A DNA stretch of 64,000 bases from Boesenbergia rotunda (taxonomy: Eukaryota > Streptophyta > Magnoliopsida > Zingiberales > Zingiberaceae). Shown one piece after another: positions 1 through 9,950 of the stretch (the first letter of the stretch is position 1; each line of letters begins with the position of its first letter). The stretch is from positions 145,724 through 209,723 of the forward strand of contig JAGFNQ010005391.1 in NCBI GenBank assembly GCA_024364735.1, written 5' to 3'. The notes under the pieces are model-generated. The model worked only from the letters and a program-made list of their open reading frames with translations, was not told the origin of the DNA and did not search any database. Both the position numbers and the translations under genes were made by a program.

Positions 1-306
1 AACCCAATGATTTATGCAAACATTCAATTAGTTGATAGCATAAAGTGATAGTTACATATATGTGATATGTAATCGGTATAATTACCTACCTTCATAGCTA
101 AGAATAACTTGATGGCCACAGCCATGGTTGTTCTTATCTATGGTTGGATATCAACCTATTTGGAGATGTTCCTACGATCTCCCGAATTGATAAAAAAGGT
201 TATTCAATTCGAAAAATAAATAAGATTTAATTAATGTATGTTGATGCATTCTTTATCATTCTTCTCACATAAGCTCAATTTGTATTTCTAGAATAATCAC
301 TCGATC
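1..306 (+). other. Untranslated leader of Cop1-A
   Basis: Non-coding leader between the missing 5' LTR/PBS and the gag ATG at 307. It is nearly identical to 57241-57545 of Cop1-F, and its last part also matches 49209-49301 of Cop1-D. No PBS is visible, so the LTR must lie to the left of the window. No other feature is seen in it. Confidence 0.8.
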
Positions 307-3300
307 ATGTCTTCTCTGAATTTGCGTTCCATTTTGGACACCAACAAACTGACTGGGCCAAACTTCATGGACTGACTTCGAAACCTGAGGATAGTCCTCA
401 AGGCAGAGAAGCTTGCTTATGTCCTTGAAGATCAACTTCCCAACCGTCCTCCAGAAGATGCAACTCCAGACCAGTTAGCGGCCTATCAGAAACATGTGAC
501 CGATTCTGAACTTGCGAGTTGCATCATAACTAGCCTCTATGGTACCTGAGCTGCAAAAGCAGCATGAGCATATGGATGCTTATACCATCATCTTCCATCT
601 TCATGAGTTATTTGAAGAGCAGGCGAGATCCGAAAGGTTCGAAGTCTCCAGACTCCTCTTCACCTCTAGGATGCAGGAAGGCACTTCTGCCTCACAGTTT
701 GTGTTAAAGATGTTGGGGTACATTGAGCGACTGAGCACACTCGGTTTTGCAATGGATCATGAACTAAGTATTGACTTAATTCTGCATTGTTTGCCCAAAA
801 GTTATTCATAATTTGTGATGAACTATCGGATGAACAAGCTGGAGACTACCATTCCTAAGTTGCTCAACCTGCTGAAGACTATAGAGCCTTCTGTAATGCA
901 GGATCAGAAGACGATACCGTTAGTTGGTTCCTCGAAGAAAGGTTCTAAGAGGAAGGCCAAAGAACAGAATAAAGGAAAGAAGAAAAAGGCCAAAAAGACT
1001 AAAAAGACACCAAAAGACACTTGCCATCACTGTGGCAAGGAGCGTCACTGGCGAAGAAACTGCAAGGTTTATCTTGAGTCCTTGAAGAAGAAGGCATCCG
1101 ATGCCCCATCCTCTTCAGGTATCTTCGTTATTGAATGTCACTCTATTTCCTCAAATACCTGGGTACTTGATACTGGGTGTAGCTCACATATATGTAATGA
1201 CATACAGGGGCTGAGGAATAGAAGAAGACTCGTCAAGGGAGAAGCAAATTTGCGAGTTGGAAATGGAGCAAAGATTGCTGCTGTTGCCATTGGAACATAT
1301 TTGCTAAAGCTCCCTACTGGACGTGTCTTAGAATTGGATAATTGTTATTTTGTTCCTTCATTAATAAAGAACATTGTATCTATTTCATGTTTGAATGAAA
1401 AGGGGCATCATTTAACTTTTAGTAACAATTGTTGTTACATAACTTTAAATGACATTCTTTATTGGACTGAAACTTTGTGCAATGGTATCTACACGTTAGA
1501 TTTATCCGGTGACGTTTTCAATATCGAAGTAAGGAACAAACGTGCTCGAAAAGATAATCGAATAGACTCCTACACATGGCATTGTCGTCTTGGCCATGTA
1601 AGTAAGAAACGCATGATCAAATTACATCGATGTGGAATTCGGGAATCATTTGAACCCAGTTCATTTGATACATGCGAATCATGCTTAAAAGGCAAGATGA
1701 CAAAATTACCCTTTTCCGGAAAAGGTAATCCAGTGGGAGAATTGCTTGGTCTAATATATACTGATGTATGTGGACCAATGTCAACTCTTGCACAAGGAGG
1801 CTATAGCTAGTTCATTACCTTTATCGATGATCACTCACGATTCGGGTATGTGTTCTTGATGAAACACAAATCTGAAGCTTTTGAGAAATTCAAAGAGTTC
1901 AGAAATGAAGTAGAGAAACAACTTGACAAAAGTATTAAGATACTTCGATTCGATCGGGGTGGTGAATCATTAAGTCAAGAGTTTCAAGATTATCTTAGGG
2001 ACAATGGGATATTGTCCCAATGGACTCCGCCGTATACACTATAGTATAATGGTGCATCTGAGAGGCGCACCCGAACATTGATGGACGTGGTTAGGTCTAT
2101 GATGAATCATGCAACTCTGCCAAAATCCTTTTGGGGCTATGCACTTAAGATAGCTGTTTACTTGCTAAACAAAGTCCCGACCAAGGTAGTCTCTACTACT
2201 CCATATGAGACATGGAAAACCTCACTTAACTCACCTTAAGATATGGGGTTGTCCTGCTTATGTGAAGCGAACTGTATCAGACAAATTGGATGCTAAGTCT
2301 GATAAATGTCTATTTATTGGATACCCTAAGGAAGCGAAGGGTTACCAATTCTTTCATCCCTTGGAACAAAAGGTGTTTGTTTCAAGGCATGCTGTATTTC
2401 TGGAAAAAGAATTTCTTTTACAAGAAAATAGTGGGAGTGGCATTGAACTTGATGAAGTTCAAGAAACTCTAATAGACATTACAGAGACACCTAGTCCAAA
2501 CCCACAACCAATGACTCATAATGATGAGCTATCAGTTGAACCTAAAACAATACCACCTCTTCGTAGGTCTGATAGGACATGCAATATTCCAGAGAGATAC
2601 GGATTTCTCATTAGTGAATCGAACGACGTGTTACTCATTAACGATGACGAACCTATCAGTTATGAAGATGTTCTGAAAAGTTCAGAAATGCACAAATGGC
2701 TTGAAGCCATGAAGTCGGAAATGGATTCCATGTATGAAAATCAAGTATGGAACTTGGTTAACCCACCTGAAGGGATTATGCCCATAGGGTGCAAGTGGGT
2801 TTTCAAGAAGAAAACCGACATGGAAGGTAATGTTATTACCTTTAAGGCTATATTAGTGGCAAAAGGATATCGTCAGAAATAAGAAATTGATTATGACGAA
2901 ACCTATTCGCCAGTAGCTATGCTTAAATCCATTCGGATGCTCCTAGCCATAGCAGCTCATTATGATTATGAGATATAGCAAATCGATGTGAAAACAGCTT
3001 TCCTTAATAGAAACCTGCTTGAGGATGTATACATGATACAACCTGAAGGTTTCACATCGGTTGATAAAACCAAAGTATGCAAGCTTCAACGATCCATATA
3101 TGGACTGAAGCAAGCATCCAGGAGCTGGAACATCCGTTTTGATGAGACAATCAAAGAGTTTGATTTCTCACAAAATCCTGACGAACCTTGTGTGTACTAG
3201 AAGGTTAGTGGGAGTGCAGTCGTATTCCTGGTGTTATATGCCGATGACATATTACTTATAGGAAACGATATATCAGTCTTACAGACAGTTAAAATTTATT

Positions 3301-4204
3301 TGTCCAAAACTTTCTCCATGAAAGACCTGGGGGAAGCAACCTATATCCTTGGGATTAGAATCTATAGAGATAGATCAAAACAGTTGCTTGGTCTTTTGCA
3401 GTCTACATATATAGACCGAGTGCTAAAAGGTTTAGCATGTCGGAATCCAAGAAAGGTTACCTTCCCATCAGGCATGGGATCATCCTTTCAAAGTCTATGT
3501 GTCCGCGCACAGAAGACGAGAGGATTTGCATGAATAAGATTCCTTATGCATCCACTATAGGATCTATCATGTATGCTATGTTATGTACTAGGCCCGATGT
3601 ATCGTATGCTCTGACCGTCACAAGCAGATACTAGTCTGATCCAGGAATGGATCATTCGGCGGCTGTTAAGATAATCCTTAAGTACTTAAGAAGAACTAAG
3701 GATGTGTTCCTAATATATGGAGAAGGAGATATGGTAATACGTGGGTATACAGATGCCAGTTTCCAGGCAGATAAGGATGATTTCAAATCTCAGTCTGGAT
3801 ACGTATTTATCTTGAATAGAGGCACAATAAGTTGGAAGAGTTCCAAACAAGACACCGTAGCGGAATATATTGCAGCTTCGAAAGCAGCAATGGAAGCAGT
3901 CTGGATCAAGAAGTTCGTCTCAGAACTTGGTGTGGTTCCAACCATTGATGAAGCAATACCGATTTATTGTGACAACAATGGAGCTATTGCACAAGCAATG
4001 GAACCAAGGTCTCATCAGCGATCCAAACACGTGCTTCGCCGCTATCATCTGATCAGAGAGATTATAAGTAGGAATGATATACAAATTGAGAAAATTCCCA
4101 CTGAACGAAATTTAGCGGATCCTTTAACTAAGGCCTTGCCTCAAAGTAAGTTTGAGGGTCATGTTAGAGCCTGTGGTATTAGATACCGTAGCGATTGGCA
4201 TTAG
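307..4204 (+). pseudogene. Cop1-A gag-pol polyprotein, multiply interrupted
   Basis: The polyprotein of a copia element: capsid, protease, integrase, RT and RNase H. The ATG at 307 is chosen because the same start opens the other copies (49302, 57546). Visible parts: a UBN2-type gag; a CX2CX4HX4C zinc knuckle at 1022-1063; aspartic protease D-T-G at about 1169; GAG-pre-integrase and integrase (about 1560-2200); RT with a YADDILLIGND active site near 3240; RNase H from about 3730 to the stop at 4202-4204. Breaks include TGA at 373 (TGG in sister copies), a frame disturbance near 530, TAA at 809, TAG at 1808 and 2042, TAA at 2880, TAG at 3198 and 3632. Most are one transition away from the sense codon in a sister copy. 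RNase H lacks 18 nt at about 3864. Confidence 0.92.
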
Positions 4205-4208
4205 GCCA

Positions 4209-4218
4209 AGTGGGAGTT
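4209..4218 (+). other. Polypurine tract of Cop1-A
   Basis: AAGTGGGAGT sits immediately before the LTR start TGTTAG, where the plus-strand primer of an LTR retrotransposon is expected. The same tract precedes the LTRs at 52828 and 61482, and in reverse at 33717-33727. Confidence 0.85.
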
Positions 4219-5862
4219 TGTTAGTAATATGAGAGAAGTGTCCAAAGGCAATCGCCTTATGATTGTAAACATTTATTTTAATAAATAAAAATTCACTATT
4301 TGAGTATACATGTTTGTGTATATGATTGGGATCTTAAACTCATTTACTGAATGTACGCAATACAATTCACAGCATGAGAGAATTTGTGATGAATTCACAA
4401 CTAGTGATTATCTCTACATGTGCAATTGTGAAGTATTGAAAATGTCCCTAGTCGATGAATTGATAAATACGGACACTATCAATTCTGTTGAGACTAGCAT
4501 GGGTTATTCTCTAATCAGCTGATTCTCACTGGCTGGTGACATTGGGATGTCCGGAGATAAACATGAATGCTAGTTAAGGGAACTAGTTCATTGGAGTGAC
4601 TGGCTGTAAAACTTCACATGGTAGTCTACATATAGATATGTCAATGAAGTTCTTACTGCAGCTTAAGTGCGATGTTCCTTTGACTTGCGGTGTTCAAGTC
4701 ATCTTGGTCATGGAGACTTATACTTTAACATCTTAAGCAAGCATCTCCAAGGAGGTGTGGACCCAGGATGGTTGGGTATAAGCCGAAGTGCCCGAAGATG
4801 TTTGAACAGCCTACAAAGGATTCACCACTCCTTGCGAGGAGATGTATACCCAAGGCCTATCGTCGGATTGTTACTCAAAGCCTCTGGCCAAAGCATGACA
4901 TGTTCAGAGTATGAGTCTCTTAAATACATGAGAGTAATTAGAATCCAAAGCACGAGAGAATGTTACTTGGGCTAGGTGTGACGTAGTCAGCCTAGTGGGG
5001 ACTGACACACATAGACCATGTCCTGAACCAAGTGGGTATAAGATGGTGAAGGGAATGAGGCACGATTCATTAGAGCTGCTGAAGGGTTTCAGAAATATTT
5101 CTGAGGTCAACCGTTGATCTTTCGATTAATTGGGGGTCATGATGTACTACTAGGTGCCACTCATGATCGTTCTATAATTGGTTGATTATAGACGGCCAAC
5201 ATAAATCGAAAGCCTATTTAGTCACACGCACTACAAGTAATCCGAGGGATTTAAAACGAGTTGAAAATTGGATTTTCCGATCAAGAGAAATAAGTCGAAT
5301 CTGAATTAATCAGAGGCGCAACGGAAGCATAAAATGGCTAAGTCTTCTGAAGGCTTATTGGGCGAATTAAACGAGTTTAATTCGCGAGGAGTTGGCTTAG
5401 TGTGGCCTGCCAAAGAGGGTGCCCACCCTCTTTGATTTGGCCGGCCACCACAAAGAGAGAAACCAATTTATTTGGTTTAAATTATAAAATAAATCAAGCG
5501 CGATTTGTTTTATATAATTATGGATAAATAAATTTATATAAAGAAATTTATATAAAGAGATTTATATAAAGAAATTTATAGAAATTTATTCTTTTTATGG
5601 AAATTAAAATGAACCATGGATTGGTTTATTTTATTTTATAAAATCAATTATGAATTGATTTTTCCATGATAAGAAAAATTTATATAATAACTTTCTTGTA
5701 AATTTTATTCCATAATAAAAGGAGAGATGTGTTTGTTTTTATTATAAATTTAGTTATAATAAAACTTGGCATAACAGAATAATTCATAAGAAAATTTATA
5801 GGATAAATTTCTTATGAAAATTTATTTTCGTTAAAAGTGAGACTTGGCAATGGAGAGGCTAC

Positions 5863-5870
5863 TATATAAA
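5863..5870 (+). promoter_or_regulatory. TATA box of Cop1 LTR
   Basis: TATATAAA within a context shared by all forward copies (54474-54481, 63079-63086), lying between the AT-rich U3 and the pyrimidine-rich leader. A transcription start about 30 bp downstream is inferred. Confidence 0.7.
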
Positions 5871-5929
5871 GGAACCAAAGGCAAGCCTTGAAATCCAATT
5901 AATCAAGAGATTAAGAAGTTCTCTCTCTC

Positions 5930-6055
5930 TCTCATTCTCTCCCTCTCTCTCTCTAGGGTCGACGCCCACTTTCTCTCTCTAGGGCCGGCGCCCACTTTCT
6001 CTCTCTAGGGCCGGCACCCTCTCTCCTTCCCTAGGGCCGGCGCACCACCTAGGGT
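5930..6055 (+). repeat. CT-rich tract with iterated GGCCGGCGC motifs in LTR leader
   Basis: A run of CT dinucleotides is interrupted about four times by CTAGGGCCGGCGCCC-like units; one unit has decayed to GGTCGACGCC and one to GGCCGGCACC. The reverse LTRs carry the complementary form (about 10445-10510, 31910-31975, 55110-55160). It lies just downstream of the TATA box, so it is probably transcribed. Confidence 0.7.
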
Positions 6056-6524
6056 TGCCGTGAGCCTCCTCCACCAAGAAGGTGCCAAAGAAGAAGAAGA
6101 AGCGGATCGCAACTCCTTCCTCTCCCGGATCTTGATTCCGTTACTTGGAGGTTAGTCTTCCATCTCTCTCTCTTGATATTCTAGTTGTGCCTTTGAAGAA
6201 TCTAGTAGTTCTTGTCGGCACAAAACTCGTGGCTTTGCGAAGTCATCCCGAAGAGAACTCGGCGTGGACGCGAATAGAGGCGAAGCTTCCAAGGGACGCT
6301 ACGGTAGGATCTCGTCCCTTTCTTCGAGTTACGGGAGGTACTAAGTAAATTTACTTTTTCCGCAAAGTTTTAATTTATGATCATGTCTCCACAACTTAAG
6401 GTTGCATGCTAGATACGTGGTTAAAATAATTCTTGAAATTATTTATGCTAAACCTTCCGCTGCACGTAATTAAACTTTAAAATTACGAACCCATATCCAT
6501 GTCAACATGCACCCGGTCCCAACA

Positions 6525-6941
6525 GCAAGAGCATGTGTGTGTGTGTGTGGCGGTGACATGACAAAGGATTCTTTTATTTACACGCATTGCATGTCTTGGG
6601 TATTGAAATGCCTCCTTAGATGCTATGCTATGCTTATAATGGTTATGCTTAATGAATGACTTAAGACTTATGATGTTATGGATAAGTTACTTGCTACTTA
6701 TGATGCTTATGGGTAAGTTATGGAAAGTTTATATCATGATGCTATGTATGATGGTAATATGCTAAGTTACAATGTCACCATGTTCATGAATGATAATTTA
6801 GGCATATATATATGGTTCATGTAGTAAGATTAAAGAAAAAAATTATTCCGCTGCATTAAGATGTTTTATATGTTCATGTATGTCAAGCGTAACGCCGCTT
6901 TCCCGCCACACCGTAAGGTGTGGGAAAAAGGCGGGCGTTAC
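6525..6941 (+). repeat. Gyp-2: 3' end of a gypsy LTR, left part displaced by Cop1-A
   Basis: The stretch ends GGCGGGCGTTACA at 6941, the terminal signature of the gypsy LTRs here (compare 7874). It contains the usual ATTCCGCTGC and CGTAACGCC blocks and a small inverted repeat around 6900-6930. It interrupts the Gyp-1 5' LTR: sequence from 6942 aligns with 17326 onward in the Gyp-1 3' LTR. Its own left part must lie left of Cop1-A, outside the window. Confidence 0.75.
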
Positions 6942-7874
6942 AAGTACCCTAGTAGGTCGGGATTAGCTACCTCGCGCTCTACGAAGAGATGCGCGCAAAT
7001 GATGAATGGGTACAAGCCAGGGATCCCAATGATGATGATATGTTAATGTTCAAGTATTATATTATATATATTTTTCAAAGAGCATCTTTAATGTTTATGC
7101 ACATGTTTATGTTTAATGTATTGCATATGTTATGTTTAATGTTTATGCACATGTTTATATTTAATGATATTGCATATGCTATGTCTAATGTTTATACACA
7201 TGATTATGTTTTAAAGATTATGTGAATGTTAAGTCCTTTAAGTACTTACTCATGCCATATGTCATTAATAACGACACGCATATTCATGTTTTAAGTGTTT
7301 ATGCTTATGTGCTTTAGATGCTTTAAGTATTTATTCATGATATTTGTTTCTATCAAATGTTGTAGATTTCTACTTATATATGATGTACGGATTTTGTGAG
7401 TAAGCAAGGAGCTTACTAAGCATTTTATGCTTATAGACTACCTTCTTATGTTGCAGATCAATCTAAAGGTTTCTAAAGAAAGGGAAGCAGCAGGAGGGCA
7501 TGTGTGTGTGTGACAGTGACTTGGCAGAATGATCTTACTGTTATCTTTACTCTTACTTATAGACTTATTTCTCATGGGCTTAATGTTGCTACTATTAAAC
7601 TGCATGTGTTAGTTCTTATGTTTATGCTTACTACTTGTTGGAGTTGAAGTTCTTTATGATATATATGCTTAATGTAGAGCTATATACTCTCTTGTTAAAT
7701 ATGTTATGCTATGATTCACATGCTTAAAGTAGTTTAGTTAGAAAGAAATTTATCCAATTGCATATGTTCTTGATTTAGTATTATTTCCGCTGCTATATTT
7801 ACGCTTCATATGCAATAATGTATGAAAGTGGAAAAAAAAGTAACGCGTCGCTCACGTAAGGGGCGGGCGTTACA
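6942..7874 (+). repeat. Gyp-1 5' LTR, 3' portion
   Basis: Collinear with 17326-18260 of the 3' LTR, with scattered substitutions. It ends GTTACA at 7874, four bases before the PBS. It includes the ATG/TTTATGC-rich AT stretch and the ATTTCCGCTGC block near the end. Confidence 0.88.
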
Positions 7875-7877
7875 GTT

Positions 7878-7889
7878 TGGTATCAGAGC
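7878..7889 (+). other. Primer binding site of Gyp-1
   Basis: TGGTATCAGAGC, complementary to the 3' end of plant initiator-Met tRNA, four bases after the LTR end. This is the standard PBS of plant gypsy chromoviruses. Confidence 0.88.
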
Positions 7890-8249
7890 GAAATTGTCAT
7901 CTCACTACACACACCTCAAGCTTGCATCCTGCCGTTTCTAAGTAAGATCTTCCCTTACATGATTTAAGTATGTTGCTTTATGTTTACTTATGATAGGAAT
8001 GTTTCTAGACTAACCATACAAGTAGATGTGATACCCTCTATGGTTCTTGAACGATAAGGAATGCTTATGACTAAGTATACAAATATGAAATTATGGAATC
8101 ATATTTTTTACCTGGGAATGGAAACATAGGGTAGTACCTTACCTTACCTTAAAATGAAAAAAAAAAGATACAAATGCATGTATATACATGAAAATGATGA
8201 AAATGAAAAATGATCTTATACTAGCTTATTCTTGTAATATGAAAATAGC

Positions 8250-9950
8250 ATGGCTAGAAGAAGTAGTAGAATTAATGATACCGTACCTCAGCCTGACCTG
8301 ACGCACCTAGTGACAGAACTCCAGCGTCAGCTCACCGAGTAGCAGCAGACCATCAACACCTTGATGAATCAGCAAGCAAATACTACCGTCCCATCTGCGA
8401 ACCAGACGGTGATACCTGTAGTGCCTCCAACTCCGCCAGCAATCCCGACAGGCCCTGCCACCGGAATGCGACCGGAAGCTTACTTAATCCAGTGGCAGAG
8501 ACTGAAGCCGGAAACTTTTACAGGAGCTTGCGAACTGTGGGATGCTCAGGCCTGGCTCAAGACGGTAGAGAGTACTATGGAGCCGCTGGACTGGCCAGAG
8601 CACGAGAAGGTCAAGTGTGTGTCATTCTGCCTTTCTGGCGATGCCAGAATGTGGTGGGAAACGGTCAAGGCCAAGAGACACGTAAACCAGATGAAATGGA
8701 CGGACTTCGAATCAGAATTTTACGAGGAGTTCATCCACATGCGGGTCACCATCAAACACTACGACGAGTTTACGAAATTCAGTCAAGGCAATCTGTCAGT
8801 CAGTGAAGCTGTCAAGAGATTCAATAGGTTGGCTCGCATATGCCCCATGTTGGTCAAGACGGAGAAAGAAAAGGTCCGCCTGATGCTAAAAATGTTGCGG
8901 CCCGAGATAGCTCTGAACGTGGCCGGCGGAGTTAATCGACCACAGAGGAGTTGTTTAGTAGCGCCTTGATCACCGAGCACTATCTGAACAGTATTAATCA
9001 GCAAAAGGAGATGCCGACAGAGAATCAGCACACGGGCACCAGCTTGAAAGGGAACCGCAACGACAAAAAGAAATGGAACAATCCTAAAGGTGGTCCAGCG
9101 AAAAAAAGCCCTAGAACAACCCGTGCGCGAAATGTGGAAATAGGCATCTTGGAGAATGTCGCAGAGGTACAAATAAATGCTACACCTGCGGATTGGAAGG
9201 ACACAAGGCCATCGACTGTCCTATTAAGCCTCAGGCACCAACTCAGCAGCTAATCCAGCACTAGGGTGCCCCTGCCCATCTGCATTATATGCAAGCTGCA
9301 CTGGAAGGTCCTCAGATAAGTCAAGGCAGATTGGAAGCCCCGCCAGTTACGATGAACGCCAGGGTTTCCCACTTACCAAGGAGGACGCAGCGAATGTTTT
9401 GACGGTTGTTACAGGTCTTATTTTTATTTACAGTCAGCATGCTACTGCATTATTTGACATTGGAGCAACACATTCGTTTATTTCCATGCCTTACTCTAAG
9501 AAGATAGACATGCCTCTAAAAATTCTAGACTGTAAATTTCTAACAACCCTGCCTTTGGGAGAAACAATGGCATCCACCCACATGTTGCGTGCAGCACCAA
9601 TCAAAGTCACAGAAAGAGATCTCTATTGCGACCTGATAGTACTTGACATGCAAGATTATGATGCAATACTGGGTATGGATTTTCTGAACAAATATGGTGC
9701 TTCTATCGAGTGCCGTAAGCGAAAAGTGGTCTTCCAGCCCGAGGCAGAACCTATGTTTGAATTCATCGGAGAGCCAAGGAAGAGAACAGAGAAAATCTTA
9801 TCGGCTCTAAAGGCGCAGAAGATAGCGAAAGGATACACTGGTTTTCTAGCATATGTGGTCAGCACCACTCAAACAAAGGATCAGAAACTAAGTGATGTCA
9901 GAGTGGTATGCAATTATCCGGAGGTATTCCCAGACGATCTACCAAGATTG
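8250..9950 (+). pseudogene. Gyp-1 gag and protease, frameshifted
   Basis: The start ATG at 8250 opens MARRSSR, and the frame reaches a nonsense TAG at about 8339 (a run of Gln codons) before continuing. The Retrotrans_gag core follows (about 8500-8930, with SGDARMWWE and a FNRLARICP-type segment). A frameshift near 8940 moves the reading frame. A CX2CX4HX4C zinc knuckle is readable at 9178-9219, after a second frame change. The protease active site at 9456 reads D-I-G where D-S/T-G is required, so the catalytic motif is altered. The coding region stops at 9950, where the Cop1 solo LTR enters, and resumes in the same frame at 12409. Confidence 0.88.
9946..9950 (+). repeat. Target site duplication GATTG, left copy
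   Basis: GATTG at 9946-9950 is repeated at 12404-12408, exactly flanking the reverse Cop1 solo LTR. Removing the LTR and one copy leaves a continuous gypsy pol frame, which confirms the insertion boundaries. Confidence 0.92.

Larger units (their letters stand above)
1..6524 (+). mobile_element. Cop1-A: Ty1/copia LTR retrotransposon, 5' LTR outside window, decayed
   Basis: The order gag, zinc knuckle, protease, integrase, reverse transcriptase, RNase H, polypurine tract and 3' LTR is that of Ty1/copia. The window opens inside the untranslated leader: base 1 aligns with 57241 in sister copy Cop1-F. The right end is TCCCAACA at 6524, and its reverse complement TGTTGGGA is the left edge of the reverse copies at 9951, 31414 and 54612. 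The element cuts a gypsy LTR whose remainder starts at 6525. The left target duplication lies outside the window, so a 5-bp TSD (right flank GCAAG) cannot be tested. Many nonsense codons show it is dead. Confidence 0.93.
4219..6524 (+). repeat. Cop1-A 3' LTR (about 2.3 kb)
   Basis: Begins TGTTAG directly after the polypurine tract and ends CCCAACA; the ends are TG...CA. At 2306 bp it is long for copia. It carries an AT-rich U3, a TATA box at 5863, a pyrimidine-rich stretch with repeated GGCCGGCGC motifs (about 5955-6050) and a well conserved block at about 6225-6340. Other copies are 9951-12403 (reverse), 31414-33716 (reverse), 52828-54611 (cut), 54612-56874 (reverse, cut) and 61482-63693. 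Confidence 0.93.

Noticed and set aside
4667..4975. Open frame of about 100 codons (starting MRCSFDLRCSSHLG) conserved in several Cop1 LTRs (also about 53276-53638 and, reversed, 33007-33270).
   Set aside because: It lies in U3 upstream of the TATA box, varies in length between copies and resembles no known protein. Conservation is explained by shared LTR ancestry.
6145..6348. Small ORF (MEVSLPSLSLDILVVPLK...) in the Cop1 LTR as a host gene.
   Set aside because: It covers the conserved LTR leader block and is disrupted in other copies; it is not a recognisable protein.
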